Shown: positions 17,064 through 26,294, counted from the first letter of the stretch. The stretch: 64,000 bases of DNA from an uncultured Candidatus Melainabacteria bacterium (GCA_934728585.1 CAKVDZ010000004.1:142333-206332), one strand, 5' to 3'. Numbers and translations: made by a program. Notes: generated by a model from the letters alone, not told the origin.

Positions 17064-17516
17064 ATGAAAATTCAAACAACAAGATTTGGTGAAATTGAGG
17101 GTGACGAAAAATCCATCTTCAATTTTACAATGCCAATTTTAGGTTATAACGAAGAAGAACAATTTGTATTAATAGAATCAAAAGAAGCAGCTTTATTTAA
17201 ATGGCTTCAATCAACAAAAACGCCTGATTTAGCATTTTTAGTAACTTCTCCTAATTTCTTTGGCATTGAATACGCTTTTGAACTACCAGACGAAGCAGAA
17301 TCAGCATTGGACGTAAAAACAGCAGAAGAATTAATGGTTTTAACAATTGCAAAAGTTCCTAACGGCAAACCAAGAGAAACAACCGTTAACCTTTTAGGCC
17401 CAGTAATTCTTAATATAACTAACCAAAAGGCTGGACAAGTAATCCTTTCAGGTAGTGGTTTTGATACAAGTTATCCGCTATTTCAAAACCAAGAACCAGC
17501 AAAGGAAGGAGTATAA
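17064..17516 (+). CDS. fliW: Flagellar assembly factor FliW
   Basis: 150 residues, full length. The family markers are present: TTRFGEIEGDEKSIFNF (start), PILGYNEEEQFVLIES and FELPDEAESALDV, then the VNLLGPVILNITNQKAGQVIL strand pair. FliW binds CsrA and flagellin in a partner switch, so that flagellin secretion frees FliW to inhibit CsrA. It is directly followed by csrA (1-bp gap), the standard pairing. Co-transcription with the exported TPR-like gene upstream is likely. Confidence 0.93.
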   Translation: MKIQTTRFGEIEGDEKSIFNFTMPILGYNEEEQFVLIESKEAALFKWLQSTKTPDLAFLVTSPNFFGIEYAFELPDEAESALDVKTAEELMVLTIAKVPNGKPRETTVNLLGPVILNITNQKAGQVILSGSGFDTSYPLFQNQEPAKEGV

Positions 17517-17517
17517 A

Positions 17518-17799
17518 ATGCTCATATTATCCAGAAAAAATGGTCAAAAAATCATTATTAATGATGAAATAGAAATTACAATTTTAGAGTCAAAAGTAGA
17601 TAACTGCAAAATTGCTATAAAAGCGCCTAAAGACGTTAAAATTTACAGAGAAGAAGTTTACTTGCAAATTCAAGATGCAAATAAACAATCTGAAAACGTT
17701 TCAGTTGACGCATTGGGTGATTTATCAGAATTTATGCCAACTACACCAAACAATGCGGTTCAAAACAAAAAGGTAATAGTTAAGAAAAAAAATAGCTAA
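17518..17799 (+). CDS. csrA: Translational regulator CsrA
   Basis: 93 residues from the ATG at 17518, preceded by AAGGAAGGAG. The core is typical: MLILSRKNGQKIIINDEIEI, then IKAPKDVKIYREEVYLQIQ with the RNA-binding Arg of YREEVY. The core ends near residue 60; a 30-residue tail ending KKVIVKKKNS is longer than usual. CsrA dimers block ribosome sites at GGA loops, classically on flagellin mRNA. The stop TAA shares its last base with the next gene's ATG (TAATG), so the downstream gene is translationally coupled. Confidence 0.93.
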   Translation: MLILSRKNGQKIIINDEIEITILESKVDNCKIAIKAPKDVKIYREEVYLQIQDANKQSENVSVDALGDLSEFMPTTPNNAVQNKKVIVKKKNS

Positions 17800-18389
17800 T
17801 GAACTACATTGAGGCGAAAAACTGCTTAACAAACATTGAAATTGACAAGTGCGAACATTTTTTCAAAGAAAACGACTATGCGCTTGAATATGGTTATTGC
17901 AAACTTTTAAAAGGCGAATTAAACGAAGCTAGAAAAATATTTACACCAATAAGGGATATTGATCTTCGCGCTGATTGGGCTTATCTTTTGGTGCAATTTA
18001 TGAACAACTACATTCAATTTATGCCATCATATTTACAGGTAAGAAATTTTCTAGAAATAGATATTGCGCTTATTTTGAAAGCTGGACTAACAGAATATGT
18101 TGAAAATATTATCAATGCTTGCGATATTTTTTATGAAATTAACCAAGAAAGTTATAAATTTATCGCACGCGTAATGCTAAATTACGAACTCCCTACTGTT
18201 GCAAAAATCTTTTTGAACAAAGGCGTTGAAAGATGTTACAACGATCCAGAATTGCATTTCTTATATGGAAATTATCATTTACTTTATAAAAACAATCTTC
18301 TTGCTCAACACGAGTTTGAAACAAGCTTGGAAGTTTTGCCAGAATACTATCCAGCAAAAATGATGTTAAAAAAACTTGCTACTAAATAG
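17799..18389 (+). CDS. TPR-like helical protein coupled to csrA
   Basis: 196 residues, soluble and helical. Repeats reminiscent of TPRs are visible (CEHFFKENDYALEYGYCKLL, LHFLYGNYHLLYKNNLLAQH with EFETSLEVLPEYYPA). It starts on the last base of the csrA stop codon, so it is made together with CsrA and FliW. A regulatory or flagellar chaperone role is possible but not shown. Its last 8 bases overlap the end of the convergent ACT-domain gene. Confidence 0.55.
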   Translation: MNYIEAKNCLTNIEIDKCEHFFKENDYALEYGYCKLLKGELNEARKIFTPIRDIDLRADWAYLLVQFMNNYIQFMPSYLQVRNFLEIDIALILKAGLTEYVENIINACDIFYEINQESYKFIARVMLNYELPTVAKIFLNKGVERCYNDPELHFLYGNYHLLYKNNLLAQHEFETSLEVLPEYYPAKMMLKKLATK

Positions 18390-18660
18390 TGTGCATTTTT
18401 TCAAAAATTTCCTTTTTTTGAATCCAAATTTCCATACCCAATTCTTGACCTTTGTCCAAAAGGGCTTGTTTAATTTCTTTAAATGTATTTTTAGAGTTAG
18501 AAATATCAGCTAACAAGAACATTACAAACTGTCCTTGCATAAGAGTTTGTTTGATATCTTCAATATTTACACCATATTCAGCCAAAACTGTTGTAAATTT
18601 CATTACAATACCAACTTGATCCTTGCCTGAAATTGTAACTATAATTTTTTGTTCGTCCAT
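18382..18660 (-). CDS. ACT-domain regulatory protein (UPF0237-like)
   Basis: About 92 residues forming a tandem-like ACT fold: KIIVTISGKDQVGIVMKFTT, then VNIEDIKQTLMQGQFVMFLL. The GKDxxGIV opening is the UPF0237/GcvR-type signature. Such stand-alone ACT proteins bind small ligands, often amino acids. The start at 18660 is preferred because AAGGTG lies 6 bases upstream; a GTG at 18669 is possible. It is convergent with the csrA operon and divergent from the HD-GYP gene. Confidence 0.8.
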   Translation of the reverse strand: MDEQKIIVTISGKDQVGIVMKFTTVLAEYGVNIEDIKQTLMQGQFVMFLLADISNSKNTFKEIKQALLDKGQELGMEIWIQKKEIFEKMHTI

Positions 18661-18670
18661 AATATTCACC

Positions 18671-18699
18671 TTGTTTAAATATTCGTCTTATGCTAAAAT
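18671..18699 (+). promoter_or_regulatory. Promoter of the HD-GYP gene
   Basis: TTGTTT (18671-18676), 17-bp spacer, TGC-TAAAAT extended -10 (18694-18699). Confidence 0.7.
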
Positions 18700-18724
18700 C
18701 ATAGCATAAATAAGAGGATTTTTA

Positions 18725-19747
18725 ATGAAAATTTTAATTGTCGACAATAACGCAACAAATTTAAAAATTTTATCAATGCTTTTATCAAAAGATGGATATG
18801 ACATCAAAACAGCCACATCGGTTGACAATGCCATAGACAAAATTTCAGCAAACACAGATTTGGTGATTATTGACACAAACCTTTCCGATACAGAGGGTGG
18901 ATATAAAGCTTGCAAAAAGATTAAATCAATTCCAGAATACAAGCATATTCCAGTAATACTTATCTCAAGAGGTTCTCAAACTGATGATATTGTAAAAGCA
19001 TTTGGCGCTGGGGCAAATGACTACATCGCATACCCATTCAAGTCAGAAGATGTTAGAGAACACGTTGCAACACAATTAAAGCTAAAATCTATGGCAGAAA
19101 AAGATGCCAAAAAGATTACAAACGCACAAATTGAAACACTATTCTCTCTTGCAAAATCTGCTCAAACAAAAGATGACGATACTGGCAGACACATAGAAAG
19201 AGTTAAAAAATATTCAAAAATTCTTGCTCAAGAATTAACAAAACCTATTTATAAACAAAATATAACACCTGAATTTATAAAAGATATCGAATTAGCTTCA
19301 GCATTACACGATATTGGCAAAGTTGGTATTAAAGATGAAATCGTATTCAAACCAGATAAACTTACAGACGCTGAATTTGAAGAAATGAAACAACACACTA
19401 TAATTGGCTATAATATGCTAAAAGATGTTTATGAACAATTCGAGGGCAACGATTTTATCAAAATGGCGATGAATATTGCAAAATATCACCACGAAAGATA
19501 TGATGGGCTTGGCTATCCAGATGGTTTAAAAAAAGAAAATATTCCACTAGAAGCTAGAATTGTAGCAGTTGCAGATGTTTATGACGCACTAAGAACTCAA
19601 AAACCTTACCACGATTCAATTTCTCATGAAAAAGCTTTTGAAGTAATCAAAGGTGGCAGAGAGTTGCAATTTGATTATATTATGGTTAAAGCGTTAAAAA
19701 AAGTTCACCACGATTTTGAAAGAGTTTGGAATGAATTAGGGGACTAA
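18725..19747 (+). CDS. Response regulator with HD-GYP cyclic-di-GMP phosphodiesterase domain
   Basis: 340 residues: REC domain (1-120) with Asp7 and phosphoacceptor Asp50 (VIIDTNL), then an HD-GYP domain (about 135-335) with ALHDIGKVGI, HTIIGYNML, YHHERYDGLGYPDGL and VADVYDAL, all the metal and GYP motifs intact. It should hydrolyse cyclic-di-GMP in the cytosol. The conserved Lys of the REC KP motif is replaced: DYIAYPFKSED has Tyr where DxxxKPF is expected, so phosphorylation control may be altered. It could work opposite the PilZ protein at 55166. No histidine kinase is adjacent. Confidence 0.9.
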   Translation: MKILIVDNNATNLKILSMLLSKDGYDIKTATSVDNAIDKISANTDLVIIDTNLSDTEGGYKACKKIKSIPEYKHIPVILISRGSQTDDIVKAFGAGANDYIAYPFKSEDVREHVATQLKLKSMAEKDAKKITNAQIETLFSLAKSAQTKDDDTGRHIERVKKYSKILAQELTKPIYKQNITPEFIKDIELASALHDIGKVGIKDEIVFKPDKLTDAEFEEMKQHTIIGYNMLKDVYEQFEGNDFIKMAMNIAKYHHERYDGLGYPDGLKKENIPLEARIVAVADVYDALRTQKPYHDSISHEKAFEVIKGGRELQFDYIMVKALKKVHHDFERVWNELGD

Positions 19748-19758
19748 TAAGATTTAAT

Positions 19759-19796
19759 AAAAAGAGGCGCGAAATGTACATTTCGCGCCTCTTTTT
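19759..19796. terminator. Bidirectional terminator
   Basis: Perfect 19-bp palindrome with A5 and T5 ends (19759-19777, 19778-19796) between convergent genes. The stem core is GAGGCGCGAAATG. Confidence 0.93.
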
Positions 19797-19811
19797 ATAT
19801 ATAATCTAAAT

Positions 19812-21350
19812 CTACATATCAGCTTCTTCGCATTTTTTGTACCATTTTTTATTAAATGCCCAAGCGATTTTATGACGTCTTGCATATTCACACAAGTCTT
19901 TTTTAATTTCTGGAGCTAGAATATACATTGTAATAATATTTGGCACAGACATTGAAATCATCATCGCATCTGTAATATTAATTACAGATGTTACACTCAT
20001 TACTGAGCCTAGAATAATAAATGCACAGTAAATCAATTGGAAAATCAAGGTACGCTTTTTACCTTCACCAAACAAGAAATTCCAAGATTTTTGTCCATAA
20101 TATGCCCAAGAGATAATTGTTGATAATGCAAACAATACAACAACAACAACTAAAATATATGGGAAGAACGAAATTACAGATTCAAAAGCAGAAGATGTCA
20201 ATTGAACACCTGAAATTCCGCCACCTGGTTGATAAGTGCCTGTTACAACAATTACAAATGCTGTCAACATACATAACAAACCTGTCAACAATGGTTCTAT
20301 TAATGAAACAAAGCCTTGTGACATAGGTTCTTTTGTTTTTACTGTTGCATAAGCAATCGGTGCAGAACCTGTACCAGCTTCGTTTGTTTGAACAGAACGA
20401 CGCAAGCCCATAATAATAGTACCAAAGATACCACCAGCAACTGCTTCAGGGAAAAACGCTTGTTTAACGATTACAAATAAAGCATGTGGAATATGTGTAA
20501 AGTTTGCTACAATTACCACTAAACCTGAAATAACATACAAAGCGCACATAAAAGGTACGATTTTTTCTGTAACTTTTGCGATACTCTTAATACCGCCAAC
20601 GATAATTAAACCAACAACGATTGCAACAATCAAACCAATAACCCAGTTTTGACCAGTCAAATCACAACCTAAATCACCTGAAATACTAATAACTTGAGCA
20701 ACTGTTTGGTTAATTTGAATCATATTACCGCCTGTAAGACCTCCGCAAATACAAAGAACCGCGAATAATACAGACAAAGGTTGACCTAACCAACGCATTT
20801 TTTTACGAGTTAAGCCATGTGCCATATAGTGCATTGGACCACCTGAAATAGAACCGTCCAAATTAAAACGTCTATATTTTACAGCTAATGATGCTTCTAC
20901 AAATTTCAAAGACATACCGAAGATTGCACCAACAAAAATCCAAAATGCAGCCCCTGGGCCACCTAATGAAATAGCAATCGCAGCCCCTGCAATTGAACCC
21001 ATACCAATTGTACCAGACAAGGCTGTTGCTAGAGCTTGGAAAGATGAAACTTCACCATCGTCCTCACTGTCACTATCAGTTGGCTTTTTCAAAACATCAA
21101 TAGCATGTTTAAATCCCCAAATTGCAATACCTCTTAAATAAATTGTAAAGAAAATACCTGCAATAATAATCCAGAAAATAATAATTGGCACATCAGTACC
21201 GCAAACTGGAATTGGGAAGAAAATTATACTTGCTATCTTATCAGAGATAGGTGCAACATGTTTTTCTAACGTTTGGTCGATATTAAGCGCAAAACATTGT
21301 GGAGCTGTAAAAATCAGCGCTAATAACGAAAACAAAAACTTGTTGAACAT
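19812..21350 (-). CDS. Sodium:alanine/glycine symporter (AGCS family)
   Basis: 512 residues with about ten membrane helices. Family signatures: GTIGMGSIAGAAIAISLGGP, SGGPMHYMAHGL, TNEAGTGSAPIAYA (the AGCS NEAGxGSAPIA motif) and FPYILVVVVVLFALSTIISW. It imports alanine or glycine with sodium. The first about 20 residues resemble an extra signal peptide (LFSLLALIFTAPQCFA) before the first core helix, which is not universal in the family. It stands alone between a terminator and a glycosyltransferase gene. Confidence 0.9.
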   Translation of the reverse strand: MFNKFLFSLLALIFTAPQCFALNIDQTLEKHVAPISDKIASIIFFPIPVCGTDVPIIIFWIIIAGIFFTIYLRGIAIWGFKHAIDVLKKPTDSDSEDDGEVSSFQALATALSGTIGMGSIAGAAIAISLGGPGAAFWIFVGAIFGMSLKFVEASLAVKYRRFNLDGSISGGPMHYMAHGLTRKKMRWLGQPLSVLFAVLCICGGLTGGNMIQINQTVAQVISISGDLGCDLTGQNWVIGLIVAIVVGLIIVGGIKSIAKVTEKIVPFMCALYVISGLVVIVANFTHIPHALFVIVKQAFFPEAVAGGIFGTIIMGLRRSVQTNEAGTGSAPIAYATVKTKEPMSQGFVSLIEPLLTGLLCMLTAFVIVVTGTYQPGGGISGVQLTSSAFESVISFFPYILVVVVVLFALSTIISWAYYGQKSWNFLFGEGKKRTLIFQLIYCAFIILGSVMSVTSVINITDAMMISMSVPNIITMYILAPEIKKDLCEYARRHKIAWAFNKKWYKKCEEADM

Positions 21351-21449
21351 AATCTAAATCATTCCTAACTTCTTCTACTGAGCAAACACTAATTCTAATA
21401 GCTTGCCATATTACAATTATAGCAAAAAAACAGGCTCCTCGTTTATCCT

Positions 21450-22505
21450 TTACATAATCTTTAAAATATTATTCAAGTATTTTTCGGCACAATCTGCTGA
21501 TTTATAGGAATTTACAGTATTGTAACAATTTTGTAATAAAGATTTAATACTATTGTCATCAACATTTATTATTTTTTGAATAGTATTTTTAATATCCACA
21601 GCTGTTGGTTTTGTCAAAAGCCCATTAAATTCATCTTTTATAATACCATCTATACCGTCTTGCTTTGTGCCTACTGTAATACAGCCACAACCCATAGCTT
21701 CAAGAAAAACCATACCAAAAGTTTCATTTACACTTGGCAAAACGAAAATATCTGAATTTCGCATTATTTCTAGGACTTCTAAATTTTGTTTTCGTCCAAC
21801 AAATTCGATATTATCTTTTGCAATTGATTTCAGATGGTCTAATTCTTTTCCATCGCCGATAATTTTTAAAGTCATTTCAGGCAATTCATTCACCGCTAAA
21901 ATCAACTTATCAACATTTTTTCGTTTAATTAAATTTGCACAAGTGACAATAGTTTTTCTTGATGTTTTTTGTGACAAAATCGGTTCAAAATCAATTCCAC
22001 TTTCGCACAAAAAGGTTTTACTCTCGTATTGTGGGTACAGTTTCAAGAATTTTTCTTTCAAAACTTGACTTCTACAAGCAATTCCGATTGCGCGTGCGTA
22101 AGCTTTTTCCATTTGTGACTTAAAATAAAACTTGTATAACGGATTTATCAAAACTTCAATATCAGAAGAATGGACAGCGCAAACAAGCTTACCTGATAAT
22201 TTATTAGAGAAAATTATACCAGAGGGCATGTGAGCTACAATTACATCGTAATCTAGATTTGGAAGTTTTTTTGATACATCAAACAAAAACGGAGTGACAT
22301 AATTTGCATTAAAAACATCGCCATATTGACCTGTTTTGTAAAAAGGTTTTCTGCGCAAAAAAGAATTAAATAAAAAATTAGGCTTTAAAACACTAACTTC
22401 CTGGCCCATTTTTTTCCACTGATTAACAAAAGAATACAAAGTTTTTGGTGTATTTTTTTCGTCTTCTTTTATCGGATATAAGTCAGTTACAAAAAGGATT
22501 TTCAT
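21450..22505 (-). CDS. Glycosyltransferase family 4 protein
   Basis: 351 residues, GT-B fold. The N-terminal domain opens MKILFVTDLYPIKEDEKNTP. The C-terminal domain carries LIKRKNVDKLILAV, LKIIGDGKELDHL and the sugar-nucleotide binding stretch SVNETFGMVFLEAMGCGC (ExFGxxxxEAMxxG). It is predicted to add a hexose in surface glycan or LPS synthesis. There is no ribosome site; the -10 box TATAAT ends 6 nt before the ATG, predicting a leaderless mRNA. It is not linked to the main glycan cluster at 33-42 kb. Confidence 0.87.
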   Translation of the reverse strand: MKILFVTDLYPIKEDEKNTPKTLYSFVNQWKKMGQEVSVLKPNFLFNSFLRRKPFYKTGQYGDVFNANYVTPFLFDVSKKLPNLDYDVIVAHMPSGIIFSNKLSGKLVCAVHSSDIEVLINPLYKFYFKSQMEKAYARAIGIACRSQVLKEKFLKLYPQYESKTFLCESGIDFEPILSQKTSRKTIVTCANLIKRKNVDKLILAVNELPEMTLKIIGDGKELDHLKSIAKDNIEFVGRKQNLEVLEIMRNSDIFVLPSVNETFGMVFLEAMGCGCITVGTKQDGIDGIIKDEFNGLLTKPTAVDIKNTIQKIINVDDNSIKSLLQNCYNTVNSYKSADCAEKYLNNILKIM

Positions 22506-22511
22506 ATAATG

Positions 22512-22540
22512 ATTATATCATGAATAGTTTTAAATCTTAA
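22512..22540 (-). promoter_or_regulatory. Promoter giving a leaderless glycosyltransferase mRNA
   Basis: On the minus strand TTAAGA (22540-22535), 17-bp spacer, TATAAT (22517-22512), then 6 nt to the ATG at 22505. Confidence 0.7.
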
Positions 22541-22557
22541 AGTTTCATAGTCCACAA

Positions 22558-23121
22558 TCATGCTATTTTCACCGCAACAAGCAAGCCTGCTGGCAAATCT
22601 AAAATTTCTGATTGATAATTTGGATTACCCGCAATTGCGTCTAAAAATGGTTTTACCTTTGGTGCGTGTGAAGTCACGTTATCAGCCGTAATTATACCGC
22701 CTTTTGGAATGTGTTTGTCTAACAAATTGTAATAATCTATATACTGACCCTTGTTTGCATCAATAAACACAAAGTCAAAGACTTCTTCTTCTGGAAGTCG
22801 TTCTAAAATTCCAATTGCAGACCCCTCTTTTGTAGTAATAACATCGCTTAGACCGCAAGTTTTAAAATTTTCTTCTGCTAAGACTTTTCGTTTTTCATAG
22901 AATTCAATCGTAGTCAAATGACCGCCATTTTCTTTTAAAGCCTTGGCAAGCCAAATACCTGAATAACCATTTGATGTACCAATTTCAACTGCATTTTTTG
23001 CGCCTGAAATTTTTATGAGCATATTCAAAAAATTACCAGTCGAACGCGCTACGTTCCAAAAATCGTTTTGCGTTTCTTCAAGTCTTTTTAAAACCACTTC
23101 TGTTGTTGAATCCATTATCAT
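22558..23121 (-). CDS. SAM-dependent O-methyltransferase (COMT-like)
   Basis: 187 residues, Rossmann methyltransferase of the O-methyltransferase family 3. SAM-binding AVEIGTSNGYSGIWLAKAL, TIEFYEKRKVLAEENF, the metal-site FVFIDANKGQYIDYY and GGIITADNVTSH are all in the expected order. The substrate is unknown; relatives methylate catechol-type or CoA-linked hydroxyls. Its ATG overlaps the stop of the exported propeller gene (ATGA), so the two are translationally coupled at the end of the grpE-dnaJ transcript. Confidence 0.85.
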   Translation of the reverse strand: MIMDSTTEVVLKRLEETQNDFWNVARSTGNFLNMLIKISGAKNAVEIGTSNGYSGIWLAKALKENGGHLTTIEFYEKRKVLAEENFKTCGLSDVITTKEGSAIGILERLPEEEVFDFVFIDANKGQYIDYYNLLDKHIPKGGIITADNVTSHAPKVKPFLDAIAGNPNYQSEILDLPAGLLVAVKIA

Positions 23122-24557
23122 TTGTTTATTTTTTTAACCTTTTCTGTAATTACGATTTCGCTAATTGGAATATCGATTTTTGATGTTTTGATTACTTGTT
23201 TTTTGCCTAAATCAAGAATTGAATATTTTCCACCTCTTGCACCAGTAATAATCGCAAGATTTGTATTATCAATTCTATTTATTCTTGTAGGAAACGAACC
23301 TGTTTCTAGATTTATAATTGAAGTTATTTTATCGTTTTGAGTGTTCAAAACTTGAAGAACACTATCTCTTGCACTTAAAATATATAAGTTATTGTTAAAC
23401 AAGAACAATTCAACTGGTTTTGGTGCAACATCAAGTTCTTGAACTTCAAGCATAGTCGCATAATCAATGATTGCGACCTTATCTTTTGTTCTACTTGCCA
23501 AGTATATCTTATTTTGAGAATATGCAATTGAAGAAACATTCGGGAATATACCAATTTCTTTAATTAAAAAGTCATTGTTTAATTCAACTGCCCAAACATC
23601 GTTTGTTTTTTTATCGACATAAATCAATTTTGAAGAATCAGGCGACAAATAAAGCTTTGTGCACATACCATTTACCTGAATTTTTTGTTTCATCAACATT
23701 GTAGGTAAATCGATTACATAAATTGAAGATGTTTCAGGAACAGTCACGTAAGCTTTTTTGTTAATTGAATCTATAACTATTTCTTCTGGTTGAGCATCAA
23801 ATTCAAATGTCTTAATTACGGCTTCATCAGCCAAGGAAATAACATTCAATTCTGGAATATCAAAATTTGTCACCAATAAAAATCTGTTGTTATAAGACTT
23901 TAAATCAATTGGAATTGAATTCATTGACAAGGCATACGCAGGACGAGTGCTTTCTGTAGGAATTACGTGAATATTTTTTGATTTACAGGTAATTACATAC
24001 ATCATTTTATTTTTCAATTGAGCAACTGTTGAAACCAAATCCTTTTTAACAGTAGTATTTACAACTGGAGTAACAAGTTCAGATTCAACTTTCATGCCAG
24101 TTTCTTGTTCTGTTGCAATTCTCAAACTACCAATAATACTTTTTATATTTTCAGGAATAATCAACCCTTTAGGAACAAGCATATCTTGAGGTAACAAACC
24201 TGTTTTAACCTCTAAAAATGGTTCACTTTGGTATAAAACAGTTCTTTTGCCGTCTTTTTCGTCAATAACCTTCAATAACGAAAAATCATTATTGAAAACT
24301 ACAATATCAGGTAAGTTTTTTAAAGTTTTACCTTGAGGTGCTGTTTTTTTGATAGCTATTGATTGAGGTTTGATTATTTTTGCTGGAAATAACGGTAAAT
24401 AAAGAGTATTGTCAATAGTAATTAAACCGTCAAAACGTATTTCAGCTTTTGGAAAATCTTTTTTAATGTAATTTGTAACATCATCTGGAATTTTCGCGGC
24501 AAAAACAGTTGAAATATTCAAGAATAACACTATTAACAGTACTAAAAATTTACGCAT
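23118..24557 (-). CDS. Exported beta-propeller (YncE/YVTN-like) protein
   Basis: 479 residues. A signal peptide (FLVLLIVLFLNISTVFA, cleavage near residue 20) is followed by an N-terminal domain of unknown type (about 25-170). A C-terminal YVTN/NHL-like propeller (about 200-465) follows, with repeats such as VIDSINKKAYVTVPETSSIY, LYLSPDSSKLIYVDKKTND and IAYSQNKIYLASRTKDKVA. It probably acts in the periplasm or at the surface as a binding scaffold. Its ATG overlaps the dnaJ stop (TAATG), an unusual coupling of an exported protein to a cytosolic co-chaperone. Confidence 0.75.
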   Translation of the reverse strand: MRKFLVLLIVLFLNISTVFAAKIPDDVTNYIKKDFPKAEIRFDGLITIDNTLYLPLFPAKIIKPQSIAIKKTAPQGKTLKNLPDIVVFNNDFSLLKVIDEKDGKRTVLYQSEPFLEVKTGLLPQDMLVPKGLIIPENIKSIIGSLRIATEQETGMKVESELVTPVVNTTVKKDLVSTVAQLKNKMMYVITCKSKNIHVIPTESTRPAYALSMNSIPIDLKSYNNRFLLVTNFDIPELNVISLADEAVIKTFEFDAQPEEIVIDSINKKAYVTVPETSSIYVIDLPTMLMKQKIQVNGMCTKLYLSPDSSKLIYVDKKTNDVWAVELNNDFLIKEIGIFPNVSSIAYSQNKIYLASRTKDKVAIIDYATMLEVQELDVAPKPVELFLFNNNLYILSARDSVLQVLNTQNDKITSIINLETGSFPTRINRIDNTNLAIITGARGGKYSILDLGKKQVIKTSKIDIPISEIVITEKVKKINK

Positions 24558-25675
24558 TATTGGAAAACCCCTTTTACTTTTTCTTTTAACGAATCTTGAG
24601 CCTTACGCCCAGTATTAATTTCAAATAATCGTTTATAAAGTTGTCTTTCCTCTGCATTAATTTTTTCAGGAGTTTTAACAGTTACAACAATTATATGATC
24701 ACCTCTATGGCTTGGTTTTTGAATATGAGGAACACCAGCACCCTTAATTTTAACCATATTACCACTTTGAATACCTGCTTGAATTTGAATTTTCTTTTCG
24801 CCATCAAGAGTTTTTACCATAACTTCATCGCCCAAAACAGCTTGAGCTGGAGTTATATCAAGAGTTGTAATAATATTTATACCGTCACGGTTGTAATATT
24901 CAGATGGTTTTACGTGAATAACAACATACAAATCGCCAGCTGGACCACCATTTACACCGCAATCACCCTCACCAGACAAGCGCATTTTAGACATATTGTC
25001 TACACCCGCTGGAATTTTTATTTCTAATTTTTTTTCTTTTTCTACTCTACCTTGACCTTTGCAAACTTCACATGGAGTTTCAATTTTCTTACCTGTACCT
25101 CTACAATCAGGACAGGCTGCAACTTGTGTAAAATGACCTAAAATTGTTTGAGTAGTTTGTTGAATTTTACCTGTACCACCACATGTTGGACAAATTTTTG
25201 GAGAGGTACCAGCTTTTGCACCAGAGCCATGACATTCAGAACAAACTTCTAAGTGGTCAATTTTTACATCTTTTTTGCAACCAAAAACGGCATCTTCAAA
25301 TTCAAGTTCAACATCTAGACGCAAATCATCGCCTTGTCTAGGTGCATTTGGGTCTGTTTGACGTTGAGAAAATCCAAAACCATCAAAAAATGACGCAAAA
25401 ATGTCGTTTAAATCACCAAAGCCACCTGCAAATGGGCCACCAGTATCAAATCCCGCATTTTTCAATCCGTCTTCACCAAAGCGATCGTATGTTGCACGTT
25501 TTTCGTCATCCATCAACGTTTCATAAGCTTTACCGATTTCTTTGAACTTTTCTTCTGCATCTGGTGCCTTATTTACATCAGGGTGATATTGACGCGCCAT
25601 TTTTCTAAACGCACTTTTAATTTCGTCTTTTGAAGCGTTTTTATCCACCCCTAAGGTTTCGTAATAATCTGCCAT
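24557..25675 (-). CDS. dnaJ: Co-chaperone DnaJ
   Basis: 372 residues, full length. J domain with the HPD motif (RQYHPDVNKAP, about 30-40), Gly/Phe-rich region (GGPFAGGFGDLNDIFASFF), four zinc repeats (CSECHGSG, CPTCGGTG, CPDCRGTG, CEVCKGQG, about 140-215) and the C-terminal peptide-binding domains. It delivers unfolded clients to DnaK and stimulates its ATPase. It lies 22 bp behind grpE; dnaK itself is not in the window. Its stop overlaps the start of the exported propeller gene. Confidence 0.97.
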   Translation of the reverse strand: MADYYETLGVDKNASKDEIKSAFRKMARQYHPDVNKAPDAEEKFKEIGKAYETLMDDEKRATYDRFGEDGLKNAGFDTGGPFAGGFGDLNDIFASFFDGFGFSQRQTDPNAPRQGDDLRLDVELEFEDAVFGCKKDVKIDHLEVCSECHGSGAKAGTSPKICPTCGGTGKIQQTTQTILGHFTQVAACPDCRGTGKKIETPCEVCKGQGRVEKEKKLEIKIPAGVDNMSKMRLSGEGDCGVNGGPAGDLYVVIHVKPSEYYNRDGINIITTLDITPAQAVLGDEVMVKTLDGEKKIQIQAGIQSGNMVKIKGAGVPHIQKPSHRGDHIIVVTVKTPEKINAEERQLYKRLFEINTGRKAQDSLKEKVKGVFQ

Positions 25676-25697
25676 TTTTCCAGCTAATTCCTTATTT

Positions 25698-26273
25698 CTA
25701 CTCTGCGGTTGCTACATTTACTAACGCTGCACGCAAAACTTTATCTCCAATTTTGTAACCCTTTTGAAGTTCGTTTATGACTGTACCCTCTGGGTGTTCG
25801 CTTGTTGGAGTTTGCATTACAGCTTCGTGGAAGTTAGGGTCAAACTCTTTACCCTCTGTTTCTATAACTTCCAAACCTATTTTTGTTAAAGTATCTTTCA
25901 TTTGTTTTAAAACAAGATTAAAACTGTCTTTTACTTGTTGACAATCTTCAATGTTTTCAACAGCTTTTTGACCTCTATCAAAGTTATCTAACACTTCGAT
26001 AAGTTGTTTTAAAGTGTTTTCAGCGCCGTATTTCAACAAGTTTTCACGTTCTTGCGCTTGACGTTTTCTATAATTTTCAAAATCTGCTGCAAGACGGATA
26101 TACTGATTGTTCAAGTTGTCATATTTTGCTTGAAGCTCATTATCTTGTGATGTTTCAGCTTTTGGTTCTTCTGTTTTTTCTTCTTCACTTTTAGCATTAT
26201 CTAAGTCCATATCTTTATTGAATGGATTGCTTTCAGTGTTTTTTTCTTCTTCTTGTTTTTTCTTATGTGACAT
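25698..26273 (-). CDS. grpE: Nucleotide exchange factor GrpE
   Basis: 191 residues. An acidic, disordered N-terminus (about 1-50) leads into the long coiled coil (LQAKYDNLNNQYIRLAADF, ENYRKRQAQERENLL) and the C-terminal beta domain with the GrpE signature (FDPNFHEAVMQTPTSEHPEG, VLRAALVNV). It releases ADP from DnaK. First gene of grpE-dnaJ-propeller-methyltransferase, read from the TTGATA/TATAAT promoter just upstream. No CIRCE element was found at this promoter. Confidence 0.95.
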   Translation of the reverse strand: MSHKKKQEEEKNTESNPFNKDMDLDNAKSEEEKTEEPKAETSQDNELQAKYDNLNNQYIRLAADFENYRKRQAQERENLLKYGAENTLKQLIEVLDNFDRGQKAVENIEDCQQVKDSFNLVLKQMKDTLTKIGLEVIETEGKEFDPNFHEAVMQTPTSEHPEGTVINELQKGYKIGDKVLRAALVNVATAE

Positions 26274-26294
26274 GATGATACCTACCTACATAAT

